Shown: in pieces, positions 1 through 8,080 of the stretch
Layout: every line of letters starts with the position of its first letter
Numbering within the stretch: the first letter of the stretch is position 1
Source: Rhodanobacteraceae bacterium
GTDB taxonomy: Bacteria > Pseudomonadota > Gammaproteobacteria > Xanthomonadales > Rhodanobacteraceae
NCBI GenBank assembly: GCA_016790075.1
Contig: JAEUPP010000044.1
Location: 1 to 64,000 of the forward strand
Reading direction: 5' to 3'
DNA length: 64,000 bases
Translations under genes and position numbers: made by a program
The notes under the pieces: model-generated
What the model was told of the DNA's origin: nothing
The model's input: only the letters and a program-made list of their open reading frames with translations
The model's database searches: none

Positions 1-417
1 CGCCAACGAGAGCAATCCGCTCCTCGACCCAACGCTTGCGGTGCTCGAAGGAAACACCGGTGTATTGGTCCACGCCACACAGCCATGCGCGGCGTACGCA
101 GCGTTGCACACAGTGGAATGTGCCGCGTACATCCGAAGAGAGCAGTTGGGAGCGGGGCTGGGCCATGGTTGCATTTTCCGCGTCAGCTACTGCTGGTGCC
201 TGCGAAAAACTCTCGGTCGCGCGTAGGACAAATCTGATTTTTGGGTGGCTGCTGTTCCTCCCTCCAGCTGCCGGGCACAGGTTTGGCACCAGGCTACCGC
301 CCCCGGTCAACTGCAAAGCCCCGCATCGGCGAATCCGGCGCGTTATGCCACGACGTTCTTGCCTGCAAGTCGCGAACACTGCTATTGCTGCGGCCTGACT
401 CGCACCGAGCGCTTACC
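1..417. other. left-edge region without a supported gene
   Basis: No convincing gene is seen before the ATG at 418. One frame is open from the left edge (bases 2-226) and could be the last 74 codons of a gene that starts outside the window. Its translation resembles no family I know and becomes rich in Cys and Trp near its end, which argues against it. Other frames here are short overlapping shadows. Confidence 0.4.
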
Positions 418-3400
418 ATGCGGAACGCCATTCTTTCGCTACTGTTGGCCTGCGCTGGCGGCGCAACAGCATCCGTCGTCCCCCAGGCCGCACTGTCTGA
501 TCTTGACTGGCGCCTGGTCGGCCCGTTTCGCGCCGGCTGGAGCACGGTCGCCGCAGGGGTGGCCGAGCAGCCGCAGGTGTACTACTTCGGCGCCGCTGGC
601 GGCGGTGTGTGGAAGACTACCGACGGCGGGCATAACTGGGTGTCGGTATTCGACCGGCAGTCGGCCTCGGTCGGTGCGCTCGCGGTCGCGCCCAGCGACC
701 CGCGTGTCATCTATGTCGATCTATGTCGGCAGCGGACAGCCGCAGGCACGTTACGACGTCGCCCACGGTGAAGGCGTATGGGTATCGCGCGACGCAGGTG
801 CCAGCTGGACTCACGCAGGTCTCGCCGCCACCCGGCATATAGGCGCGATCCTGATCGATCCAGCCGATCCCAACATCGCCCTGGCAGCAGCACTCGGGCC
901 CTACTATGCGGAGTCCGCCGATCGCGGCGTATACCGGACGACCGACGGCGGCGCACACTGGACGCGTACGCTGAGCGTCGACGACGCCAGCGGCGCGGTT
1001 GACCTCGCCGCCGACCCGCGTTTGCCGCGCACCGTATTCGCTGCGACCTGGACCGCACGCAACTATCCCTGGATGAGTTACTTCACGCCGATGGTCGGCA
1101 CTGGCAGCGGTCTGCATCGCTCCGATGACGGCGGCATCACCTGGCGCAGGCTGCGCGGTGGTGGCTGGCCCGAAGGTCCGCTGGGCCGCATTGGCGTTGC
1201 GGTAGCCCTGCACGACGGCAAGCCGCGCGTCTATGCACTGGTCGATCATGCGGTCAATGGTGGGCTGTATCGCTCCGATGATGGCGGCGCCAATTGGAGT
1301 GTTGTGCAAAAAGACACTGCGCTGACTACGCGCTATTTCGCCCGCCTCACCGTGCATCCGGACGATCCCGACACGATCTATCTGATGGGCCGCTCGATGC
1401 GTGTGTCACACGATGCAGGCCGTACCCTGTCTTTCTTTCGTGGCTCACCCGGCGGGGACGACTACCACGACCTCTGGATCAATCCGCGCGATCCCAGGCA
1501 TATGGTTGCCGCCAGCGACCAGGGCACGCTGGTCAGCAGCAACGGCGGCGGCAGCTGGAGCGACTGGTACAACCAGCCGACCGGACAGTTCTATTGTCTG
1601 CATGTCGACAACCAGTTCCCGTACCGGCTGTATGCGGGACAGCAGGACAACGGCTCGGTGATGCTACGCAGCCGTTCCGATTACGGCGCGATCAGCTTCC
1701 GCGACTGGCAACCCGTAGGTGCCGACGAGCGCGACTGCGTGGTGCCCGATCCGGCCGATCCGCAGATCGTCTACGGCAGCGGCCTGGGTGGCCGCGTGAG
1801 CCGTTACGATGCGCGCACCGGCGATGTGCAGAACATCACGCCGGTACCGGTCAATACCTATGGCCGCGACCCGCGTACGGTGGAAGACCGTTGGAGCTGG
1901 ATCACGCCGCTCACGGGCAGCTCACAGGATCCGTTCACGCTCTATCTCGGTTCGCAGTATCTGTACCGCAGCAGCGACCGTGGTGCGAGCTGGCAAAAAA
2001 TCAGCCCTGATCTGACCGGCCGCACCCGCGACAGCCAATCCTGTGCCGGCCAGGTTGCACTGGCCGATGCACGTGCCTGCGGCTTTGGTGTGATCTTCAG
2101 CATTGCCCCCTCGCCACACTCGGCCGATGAGGTCTGGATCGGCACCGACAGCGGTCTGATCCAGCGCACGCGCGATGGCGGCAAGAGCTGGGACAACCTC
2201 ACGCCGCCCGCACTGCCGGAATGGGGCACGGTGGCACGCATCGATCCTTCTCCGCTCAATCGGGATGTGATCTATGCGGCCGTGGATCTGCACAGGGCGA
2301 ACCGCTTCGAACCGCTATTGCTCAAGACACGCGATGGCGGCAAGTCGTGGATCACAATCGACAACGGCCTGCCATCGGGCGAGTTCACCGCCGTAGTACG
2401 CGCCGATCCGAAACAGGACGGACTGCTCTACGCGGGCACGGATCGCGGCGTCTATTTCTCCATCGACGATGGAGCACAGTGGCAGCCGTTGCAGAATGGA
2501 CTACCCGTCGCCTGGGTACGCGATCTGCGCGTGGTCGGTAACGATCTGGCCATAGCGACTCAAGGGCGCGCGCTGTGGATACTCGACGGTGTGAACCGGC
2601 TGCGTGACCTTGCCGCAGACCAGCGCCTCAATAGCCCCACGTTGTTCTCAGTTGCCGATGCCGTGCGCCTGCGCAAGAACATGAACAAGGACACGCCGCT
2701 GGCTGCGGAAGTACCGCTGGGCCGCAACCCCCCTACCGGCGCACTGATCGAGTACTACCTGCCCAAGAATGCCCGGCGCCTGGTGTTGCGTGTTCGCGAT
2801 GCCAGCGGCGCACTGGTCCGCCAGTTCGCCAGTGACACACCCGACAAGCCGCTGCCCGCCGAGCAGTATTTTTCGGACCTGTACCGCAACCCGGCGAAAA
2901 CACCACCTACCGCTGCCGGCGCGCATCGCTTCGTGTGGAACCTCCGGCACGAACGCCCACTTGCCACTGCCTATGAATATTCGATTGCCGCGACCGCCGG
3001 CGTCGAGACCGATGCGCTGCCGCAAGGGCCGCTGGCGTTGCCGGGCCGCTATCGCATTGAACTCGAGGTCGACGGCAAGGCATTGCAACGCGAGTTCAAC
3101 ATCCGCCTCGACCCGAGGCTGTCACTCAGTGACGAGGAACTGCGCCAGATCCTGCGCTTCAACCTCGATCTGGCGGCCGCGCTGAAGACGCTGACCACGC
3201 AAATCGCTGCTGATCAGCACGCCATGGCCGCACTCGTTCAGCGCAAGGACGACGTCGCCGCGGAACGGGCACGTCTTTCTGCGCGGCTGGACGGAGACCT
3301 GAGCAACGGCGTGCGCGGATTGCGTGGATGGATGGAAATTCTCAGCGCCGTTGCCGCGGACGCGGAAAGTGCCGAACGAGTTCCAACGACGGCACAGCTG

Positions 3401-3454
3401 GACCTGCTACGCCAGTTCACCGCGGCGCTTGCACCACCGGACCGCGGCAACTGA
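418..3454 (+). pseudogene. secreted Asp-box (BNR) beta-propeller protein, frameshifted
   Basis: This encodes a large exported protein of the sortilin/xyloglucanase-like BNR-repeat family, about 1009 residues if intact. It starts at ATG 418 with a signal peptide (MRNAILSLLLACAGGATA). About ten Asp-box motifs follow, such as KTTDGGHNW, RTTDGGAHW, RSDDGGITW and RTRDGGKSW, the signature of multi-bladed propellers. The C-terminal 250 residues look like the beta-sandwich plus helical tail seen in these proteins. The reading frame is broken. Codons 418-718 are in frame 1, but everything after about 729 is in frame 2. A 10-base tandem duplication at 709-728 explains this, and removing one copy restores IYVGSG exactly. 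As written, translation from 418 stops at 771. The family usually acts outside the cytoplasm; substrate unknown. It ends 10 bases before a strong hairpin. A sequencing error is also possible. Confidence 0.85.
709..728. repeat. 10-bp tandem duplication causing the frameshift
   Basis: The unit ATCTATGTCG occurs twice, back to back (709-718 and 719-728). The extra copy adds ten bases and shifts the BNR-protein gene from frame 1 to frame 2. With one copy the codons read I-Y-V-G-S-G, which suits the family at this point. Origin by replication slippage is likely; assembly error cannot be excluded. Confidence 0.9.
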
Positions 3455-3464
3455 AACAGCAGCG

Positions 3465-3511
3465 CCGGCCAGTCCTTGCCGTTCGGGCAACGAACGGCAA
3501 GGACTGGCCGG
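3465..3511. terminator. perfect 21-bp hairpin between convergent genes
   Basis: Bases 3465-3485 and 3491-3511 are perfect reverse complements (21 bp) around a 5-base loop (GGCAA). The hairpin lies 10 bases after the BNR gene stop and 43 bases past the stop of the opposing gene at 3555. It has no real T-run on either side. Bidirectional termination or 3'-end protection is the natural reading. Confidence 0.75.
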
Positions 3512-3554
3512 TTACTTCTGACCAGCCGCGAAGCCGCTGAGGATCGTGTACCGA

Positions 3555-4067
3555 TCAGTCGACCCGCGAAAAGGTCTCTGTGGTACCAACATCTTTCGCG
3601 GGGTCATATTTGGCCCCATTGGAAATGTAGACCTCGTTTCGCGTCAGCGCGCCTTTTGGTCCTTTGCGAATCCAGAACGCGTGTTCATGAGCCCCTTCGG
3701 GGTTCTGAAGGTTAGCACCGTCGAGGAAGGCAAAGTGATGAGCCCGGGAGTCGTCGGTCTGTGTGTAGACCAGGCGCGGCGCATTGCCCTGAGGACAGTA
3801 GTGTGTCGCCAACAGGCGATCTCCATCCATTGTATACACCGTCATCGACCGCCGTGTCGGGCTCATGGTCCAGGTTTCGACCAGTGTGCTGCCGTTGGCG
3901 ATCAGCTTCACTTCGACCGACGTGCTCTTGCCCGCCTCAGTCAAACGCCAATTCCCGACCAGAGTCTTGAGTTCTTCGAACACCGCCATGGCCGGAGCAT
4001 CAGCCGCATGGGACAAGCAGGGTGCTGAAGCTGTCAGCACCACAAAAAGAAGTTCACGGTATCGCAT
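3555..4067 (-). CDS. small exported protein of unknown function
   Basis: The protein has 170 residues, with a signal peptide ending near SHAADA (residues 1-22). The mature part has a lipocalin-like, DUF1579-type feel: a LVGNWRL motif near residue 37, alternating beta-strand segments and GSTLVETWTM near residue 59. In such proteins this describes small beta-barrels whose ligand is unknown. I cannot name the family securely. It stands alone, convergent with the BNR gene and divergent from the remnant at 4347. Confidence 0.8.
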   Translation of the reverse strand: MRYRELLFVVLTASAPCLSHAADAPAMAVFEELKTLVGNWRLTEAGKSTSVEVKLIANGSTLVETWTMSPTRRSMTVYTMDGDRLLATHYCPQGNAPRLVYTQTDDSRAHHFAFLDGANLQNPEGAHEHAFWIRKGPKGALTRNEVYISNGAKYDPAKDVGTTETFSRVD

Positions 4068-4346
4068 GGTTCCCTCCGCAGAAAGCTGCCGGGCCGACAG
4101 GCCGCTATACCTAGCCTATTCGGCCACCCGGACGAGCACACCGTTGATGTCGCCAGCCGGAGTGTTCTGCGCGCCACATCGTTGCCGATTTCGCAAGTAG
4201 TGGACGCGGCGGCCGCTGACTACATCTGCCCCTTCGCTCCCACCTTCGTCCCTGCACAGCCTCCGCTAGCCCCAAAACACATGCGCCCGTCGCGCGGGGC
4301 ACTGAAGATGCACTTCGGGCATTGGACTCGCACTTTGGAAGCCACG

Positions 4347-4496
4347 ATGAACATCCTCAACTACTCCCTCGCTCTCGCCCTAGCCGTTGCCACGCCCCCC
4401 ACACTCGCTGCCAGCGGCAACATTGACCAAAACAAGGCAGCCGCCCGGCGTGTCTATGTCGAAGGGCTGAACCAGGGGATCTTCGAGGTTGTGTAA
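4347..4496 (+). pseudogene. N-terminal remnant of an exported SnoaL-like protein
   Basis: An ATG at 4347 opens a 49-residue frame with a clear signal peptide (MNILNYSLALALAVATPP). It is followed by NKAAARRVYVEGLNQG, the first helix of SnoaL/NTF2-like ester-cyclase proteins, which normally run 130-170 residues. The frame stops at 4494-4496, just as the conserved domain would begin. Downstream bases are taken by the convergent gene ending at 4518, so the rest of the domain appears deleted. Family assignment rests on one short segment. Confidence 0.55.
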
Positions 4497-4517
4497 CGCC
4501 GATGCCCCATCCGGCGC

Positions 4518-6173
4518 TCATTCGAAATCGTCCTGGAATATCACGTCGGATTGCCGTTCGATAGCACCCTGATCTTGCGGCCCTAGCAGATTTGAGATGG
4601 GCAAATCCACCGATCTCGATCGTTGATTGATGTCGAGGGGCGACGCTGTGATCGGGCATGCGTCGACCGCGGTGCCGGTGGTGAAAGGCACGAAGTCGAC
4701 ATCCAGTCCGGAGGATAGCTGCACTCGTCCAAAGACGTTGCCGCCGATGCTGGAGTTCTCGTTAACCAGGGGCAGGCATGTACCGGGAATTACCGTGACG
4801 GACGAACCCGCCGCGGCATTCACCGGAACAGAATTGTGAACAATGCTGTGACTCAGATTCACGCTGGCGAAGGCGCTCCCCGTGTTCTTGGAAAAAACCC
4901 TGCCGGTTACGGGGTTGCTGACTAGGCTTGATGAAACCAGCTGTACCGCGGGTGCTGTGGAAGACAGTTCAAGCGTCACCAGTGTTGGCCCCTGGTTGCC
5001 AGTGATCAATGAATTGCGTATTTCCACGTTACTGATATTGCCGACAGCAGCCAGCGCCGCGCCTCGGTTCGCCACGGTACCGGTGTTGTTCTGGATAGCC
5101 ACGCCGTCGAGAAGCAGGCTGGCACCGGTGCCGCTCATGTTGATCGCGCCGCCAGCGTGATTGGAAATGCGCGTGCAGTAGTCGCCGCTCTCGCAACGCA
5201 CAAAGCGCGGACCGCCGCGCAGTTCGAACCGCGCATTGCCCTGTATCGAAACACCCGCGATGGTAGCCGTGTTGTTACGGATCCAGGCGTGCTGAAGCGA
5301 TACCAGCGTCTGCTGCGGCACCGGCATACCCAGCCCATCAATGTACAAGGCAGCGCCGAATTGCGCCGTATTGCCATCGATATAGATCCGGGCATCCTGT
5401 GTGTTTAGGAATCGCGCCCCACCATTGAGGTAGGCACCCCCGCCCTCGTCATTAGCGTCATTGTTGCGAAGATACAGCGGCCCGGCGCCAGCCATTTCGA
5501 TGCTGCACAGATTGGTGAGGTAGGCACCTCCGCCGGTGGTGGCCGCGTTCTCGATGATCTCAGCGCTGACGATGCGGATTTCCACGTCGTCGCAGTAAAT
5601 GCCGCCGCCCAACGTGGCGCCGGTATTGGCCACGACTTGACTATTTTCAATGTGCAACGTGCCTGGGTTGCCCTTGTTGCTGCCTAGCGCAACGTTTATG
5701 CCAGCGCCCAGTGAGCCGGTGTTATTGCGCACCTCGCTGTTGATCAGGCGCACACTGCCGCCGCGGATGTTGATGCCTCCCCCCAGGAAGTCATTGCCAT
5801 CGCGGATGACCAGGGTGTCCAGGGTGATGTTCGCGCTGCTGGCGGTTCCGGGGAGGGCCATGGTTAGCACCGAGCCTGAGCTGCCGGCTCCACTGACCGT
5901 GACCCGCAGTGCCGGATTGAAGCTGGCAGCACAGTTGCTGTAGCCGCCGCGCAGGATGAGCTGCTTGTTGGCGTCAAAGGTTTGATGGATGTTGGTAAAG
6001 GCACCATTGTTCGCCAGCAGGATCGCACTTACTGCGTCCTCGCTCGCTTCAGCGTCCGCGATTGCTGCAGGCAGACTCGTATGCGTACAGGCACCATCGG
6101 AGCCGACCCGGAAAACTTCCGCATGGCTGGTGTTCGACAGACAGCCCAGAAGGAGCATGAATTTGCCGCGCAT
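4518..6173 (-). CDS. secreted right-handed beta-helix protein with IF-tail
   Basis: The protein has 551 residues from ATG 6173; longer upstream starts lack protein-like composition. A short hydrophobic leader (MRGKFMLLLGCLSNTSHA) suggests export. The body is built of repeating short strands rich in Asn, Gly and hydrophobic residues, such as GGGINIRGGSVRLINSEVR and GGGIYCDDVEIRI. This is the pattern of parallel beta-helix (pectate-lyase-like, CSLREAI-type) secreted proteins. I see no catalytic motif, so binding, adhesion or enzyme activity are all open. The C-terminus is DVIFQDDFE, a tail shared in modified form with two other exported proteins in this window (ends at 48034 and 50315). It is convergent with the truncated SnoaL remnant. 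Confidence 0.85.
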   Translation of the reverse strand: MRGKFMLLLGCLSNTSHAEVFRVGSDGACTHTSLPAAIADAEASEDAVSAILLANNGAFTNIHQTFDANKQLILRGGYSNCAASFNPALRVTVSGAGSSGSVLTMALPGTASSANITLDTLVIRDGNDFLGGGINIRGGSVRLINSEVRNNTGSLGAGINVALGSNKGNPGTLHIENSQVVANTGATLGGGIYCDDVEIRIVSAEIIENAATTGGGAYLTNLCSIEMAGAGPLYLRNNDANDEGGGAYLNGGARFLNTQDARIYIDGNTAQFGAALYIDGLGMPVPQQTLVSLQHAWIRNNTATIAGVSIQGNARFELRGGPRFVRCESGDYCTRISNHAGGAINMSGTGASLLLDGVAIQNNTGTVANRGAALAAVGNISNVEIRNSLITGNQGPTLVTLELSSTAPAVQLVSSSLVSNPVTGRVFSKNTGSAFASVNLSHSIVHNSVPVNAAAGSSVTVIPGTCLPLVNENSSIGGNVFGRVQLSSGLDVDFVPFTTGTAVDACPITASPLDINQRSRSVDLPISNLLGPQDQGAIERQSDVIFQDDFE

Positions 6174-6550
6174 TGATAAGGTTCCAGGGAGTTCTGGATC
6201 GGATATAGCGGAAATCCATGAGGCGACAGGACATCGGCACTCAAAAAATCTCGCTCGTCCGCACCGGGAGCGGCCGGTAGCGAGCATCGCGCGTACGCAA
6301 GGCGACTGGGCCAACACCTGCGCCGCCGCAATGCAGCGGGCGTTCCTACCCATGCGGAACCAGCGATTTCGGGCCAACAAAACCACGCGATAGAACCAGG
6401 CCACCCGGAATTCAGAACAATCTGATGTGCGACCAGGTGATTTTCCTACGCGATGGCGGCGGCATGCGCTGGACAATGGGGGAGCTCCCCGGACCGCATC
6501 CCCTCCTTCACTTGCAAACACAAAGCCGCTACCTTGCAGAGCCCACTTGT
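6174..6550. other. divergent intergenic region
   Basis: This stretch separates the leftward beta-helix gene from the rightward dimethylargininase gene and should carry promoters for both. I see no convincing -35/-10 pair, repeat or small gene. Reading frames that cross it are extensions of the flanking genes without coding character. Confidence 0.5.
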
Positions 6551-7333
6551 GTGAGCACTGCCGTGTTCAGAACCGCCATTGTCCGAGCACCGAGCCCGAA
6601 TTTTGCTGACGGCGTTACGCGCGAAAACCTGGGGCCGCCCGACTATGCAACCGCGCTGTCGCAGCATGCCCAGTACTGCACCGCGCTGGAACGCTGTGGA
6701 CTCAACCTGATCCGGCTGGCAGCGGATCCGCGCCATCCCGATGCCACTTTCGTCGAAGACACGGCCGTACTGCTGCCGCGCTGTCGGGTCATTACACGCC
6801 CCGGCGCCGAAAGCCGTCGCGGTGAAGTCGATGCGATACGTGCGAGCCTGCTGCAGCAGGAAGTCTCGCTGGATTCGATTACCGCACCGGGGACGGTCGA
6901 CGGGGGTGATATCTGCGAAGCCGGTGACCATGTATTCATTGGCCTGTCCGCGCGAACGAATCAGGAGGGTGCCGCGCAACTCGCCGCATTGCTCGAAAGT
7001 AGCGGCTATGACACCAGCTTTGTCGACATACGCAATGTGGACGGCATCCTGCATCTGAAGAGTGGCCTTAGCTGGCTCGGAGACGGACGCCTGCTGGTCA
7101 TCGACGCGCTGGCTCACGATCCGGCGTTTGCGCACTACGAGCGGGTCTGTGCGGAATCTGACGAAGCCTATGCGGCGAACGCGGTACGCGTGAACGACTA
7201 TGTACTGCTCGCCACCGGCTATCGCCGTACCGCAGCACGACTGCGCGAACTGGGCTATGCGCTGATCGAACTCGACATGAGTGAGTTCCGCAAAATGGAT
7301 GGTGGCCTGAGCTGCCTGTCGCTGCGCTACTAA
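6551..7333 (+). CDS. ddaH: dimethylargininase (N-omega-dimethylarginine hydrolase)
   Basis: The enzyme hydrolyses asymmetric methylarginines to citrulline and methylamines; it belongs to the pentein (guanidino-modifying) superfamily and is cytoplasmic. The product has 260 residues from a GTG start at 6551, close to the usual 254-260. Landmarks are FVEDTAVLLP (Glu69, Asp70), DGGDIC near residue 127, the catalytic His168 in ILHLKSG and the catalytic Cys255 in GGLSCLSLRY. The upstream in-frame extension to 6425 has no family match, so GTG 6551 is preferred, although its ribosome site is weak. The GNAT gene starts 9 bases after the stop, so the two are probably cotranscribed. Confidence 0.9.
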   Translation: MSTAVFRTAIVRAPSPNFADGVTRENLGPPDYATALSQHAQYCTALERCGLNLIRLAADPRHPDATFVEDTAVLLPRCRVITRPGAESRRGEVDAIRASLLQQEVSLDSITAPGTVDGGDICEAGDHVFIGLSARTNQEGAAQLAALLESSGYDTSFVDIRNVDGILHLKSGLSWLGDGRLLVIDALAHDPAFAHYERVCAESDEAYAANAVRVNDYVLLATGYRRTAARLRELGYALIELDMSEFRKMDGGLSCLSLRY

Positions 7334-7342
7334 GATCGCGAC

Positions 7343-7852
7343 ATGAGTCTTGTCACCGAAACCCAGCGACTGGTCCTGCACCGCTTCGATACGGAAAACG
7401 ATGCGGCCTTCGTGCTGCAACTGGTCAACGAACCCTCGTGGCTGCAGTTTATCGGCGACAAAGGCGTGCGCACGATCGAGGATGCCCGCCGGTATCTGCG
7501 CGAAGGCCCCCATGCCATGTACGCGCGTTGCGGTCATGGTCTGTATCGCGTCGACCTGAAGAGCACGGGGTCGACCATAGGCATGTGTGGCCTGATCAAG
7601 CGTGACACCTTGCCTGATGCCGACCTGGGTTATGCCTTTCTGCCCGCACACTGGGGCCGTGGCTATGCAGAAGAGGCCGCGCGCGCAGCGCTGATGCATG
7701 CGCGCGAGCTCGGCCTGTGCCGCGTTCTCGCCATCGTCACGCCAGGCAATGTGCGCTCCATCCACCTGCTGCTCAAGCTCGGCCTGCGCTATGAGCGTGA
7801 CATCGAATCCGTACCAGGTGAAGTTACCGCGCTGTACGCGACCGATCTCTGA
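7343..7852 (+). CDS. GNAT acetyltransferase (RimJ/RimL-type)
   Basis: The protein has 169 residues with the full GNAT fold. It opens with TETQRLVLHRF, the usual first strand of RimJ/RimL-like enzymes. The acetyl-CoA-binding segment is HWGRGYAEEAARAAL near residue 105, followed by NVRSIHLLLKLGLRYER near residue 135. These enzymes transfer acetyl from acetyl-CoA to amino groups of proteins or small molecules; the acceptor is unknown. It follows the dimethylargininase gene by 9 bases, which suggests an operon but does not reveal the substrate. Confidence 0.9.
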   Translation: MSLVTETQRLVLHRFDTENDAAFVLQLVNEPSWLQFIGDKGVRTIEDARRYLREGPHAMYARCGHGLYRVDLKSTGSTIGMCGLIKRDTLPDADLGYAFLPAHWGRGYAEEAARAALMHARELGLCRVLAIVTPGNVRSIHLLLKLGLRYERDIESVPGEVTALYATDL

Positions 7853-8080
7853 GCCTGTCCACCGGGGCTACGCTGCGATTCGCCGTAGCGGGAACCTGGC
7901 GGCAGCGGCAGCAATTGCCGCTGTGCGCGTGCCGCGCCCCGAACTTATTCCGCAACAGCATATAGGCAACAACCGCGCGGCATGCCCCGCCAAACTACCG
8001 CAATCTTCGTACGAATGTATTGCTAGATTGCCTTGCGGAACATACGATCAAGGCGGTAGTTCAATCAGGGAGCGTTCACG

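Noticed and set aside
36-398. 120-codon frame at the left edge
   Set aside because: Arg/Cys-rich shadow without ribosome site, overlapping another open frame.
6425-6550. Longer N-terminus for the dimethylargininase
   Set aside because: The extra 42 codons have no resemblance to the family, and known members start near the GTG at 6551.
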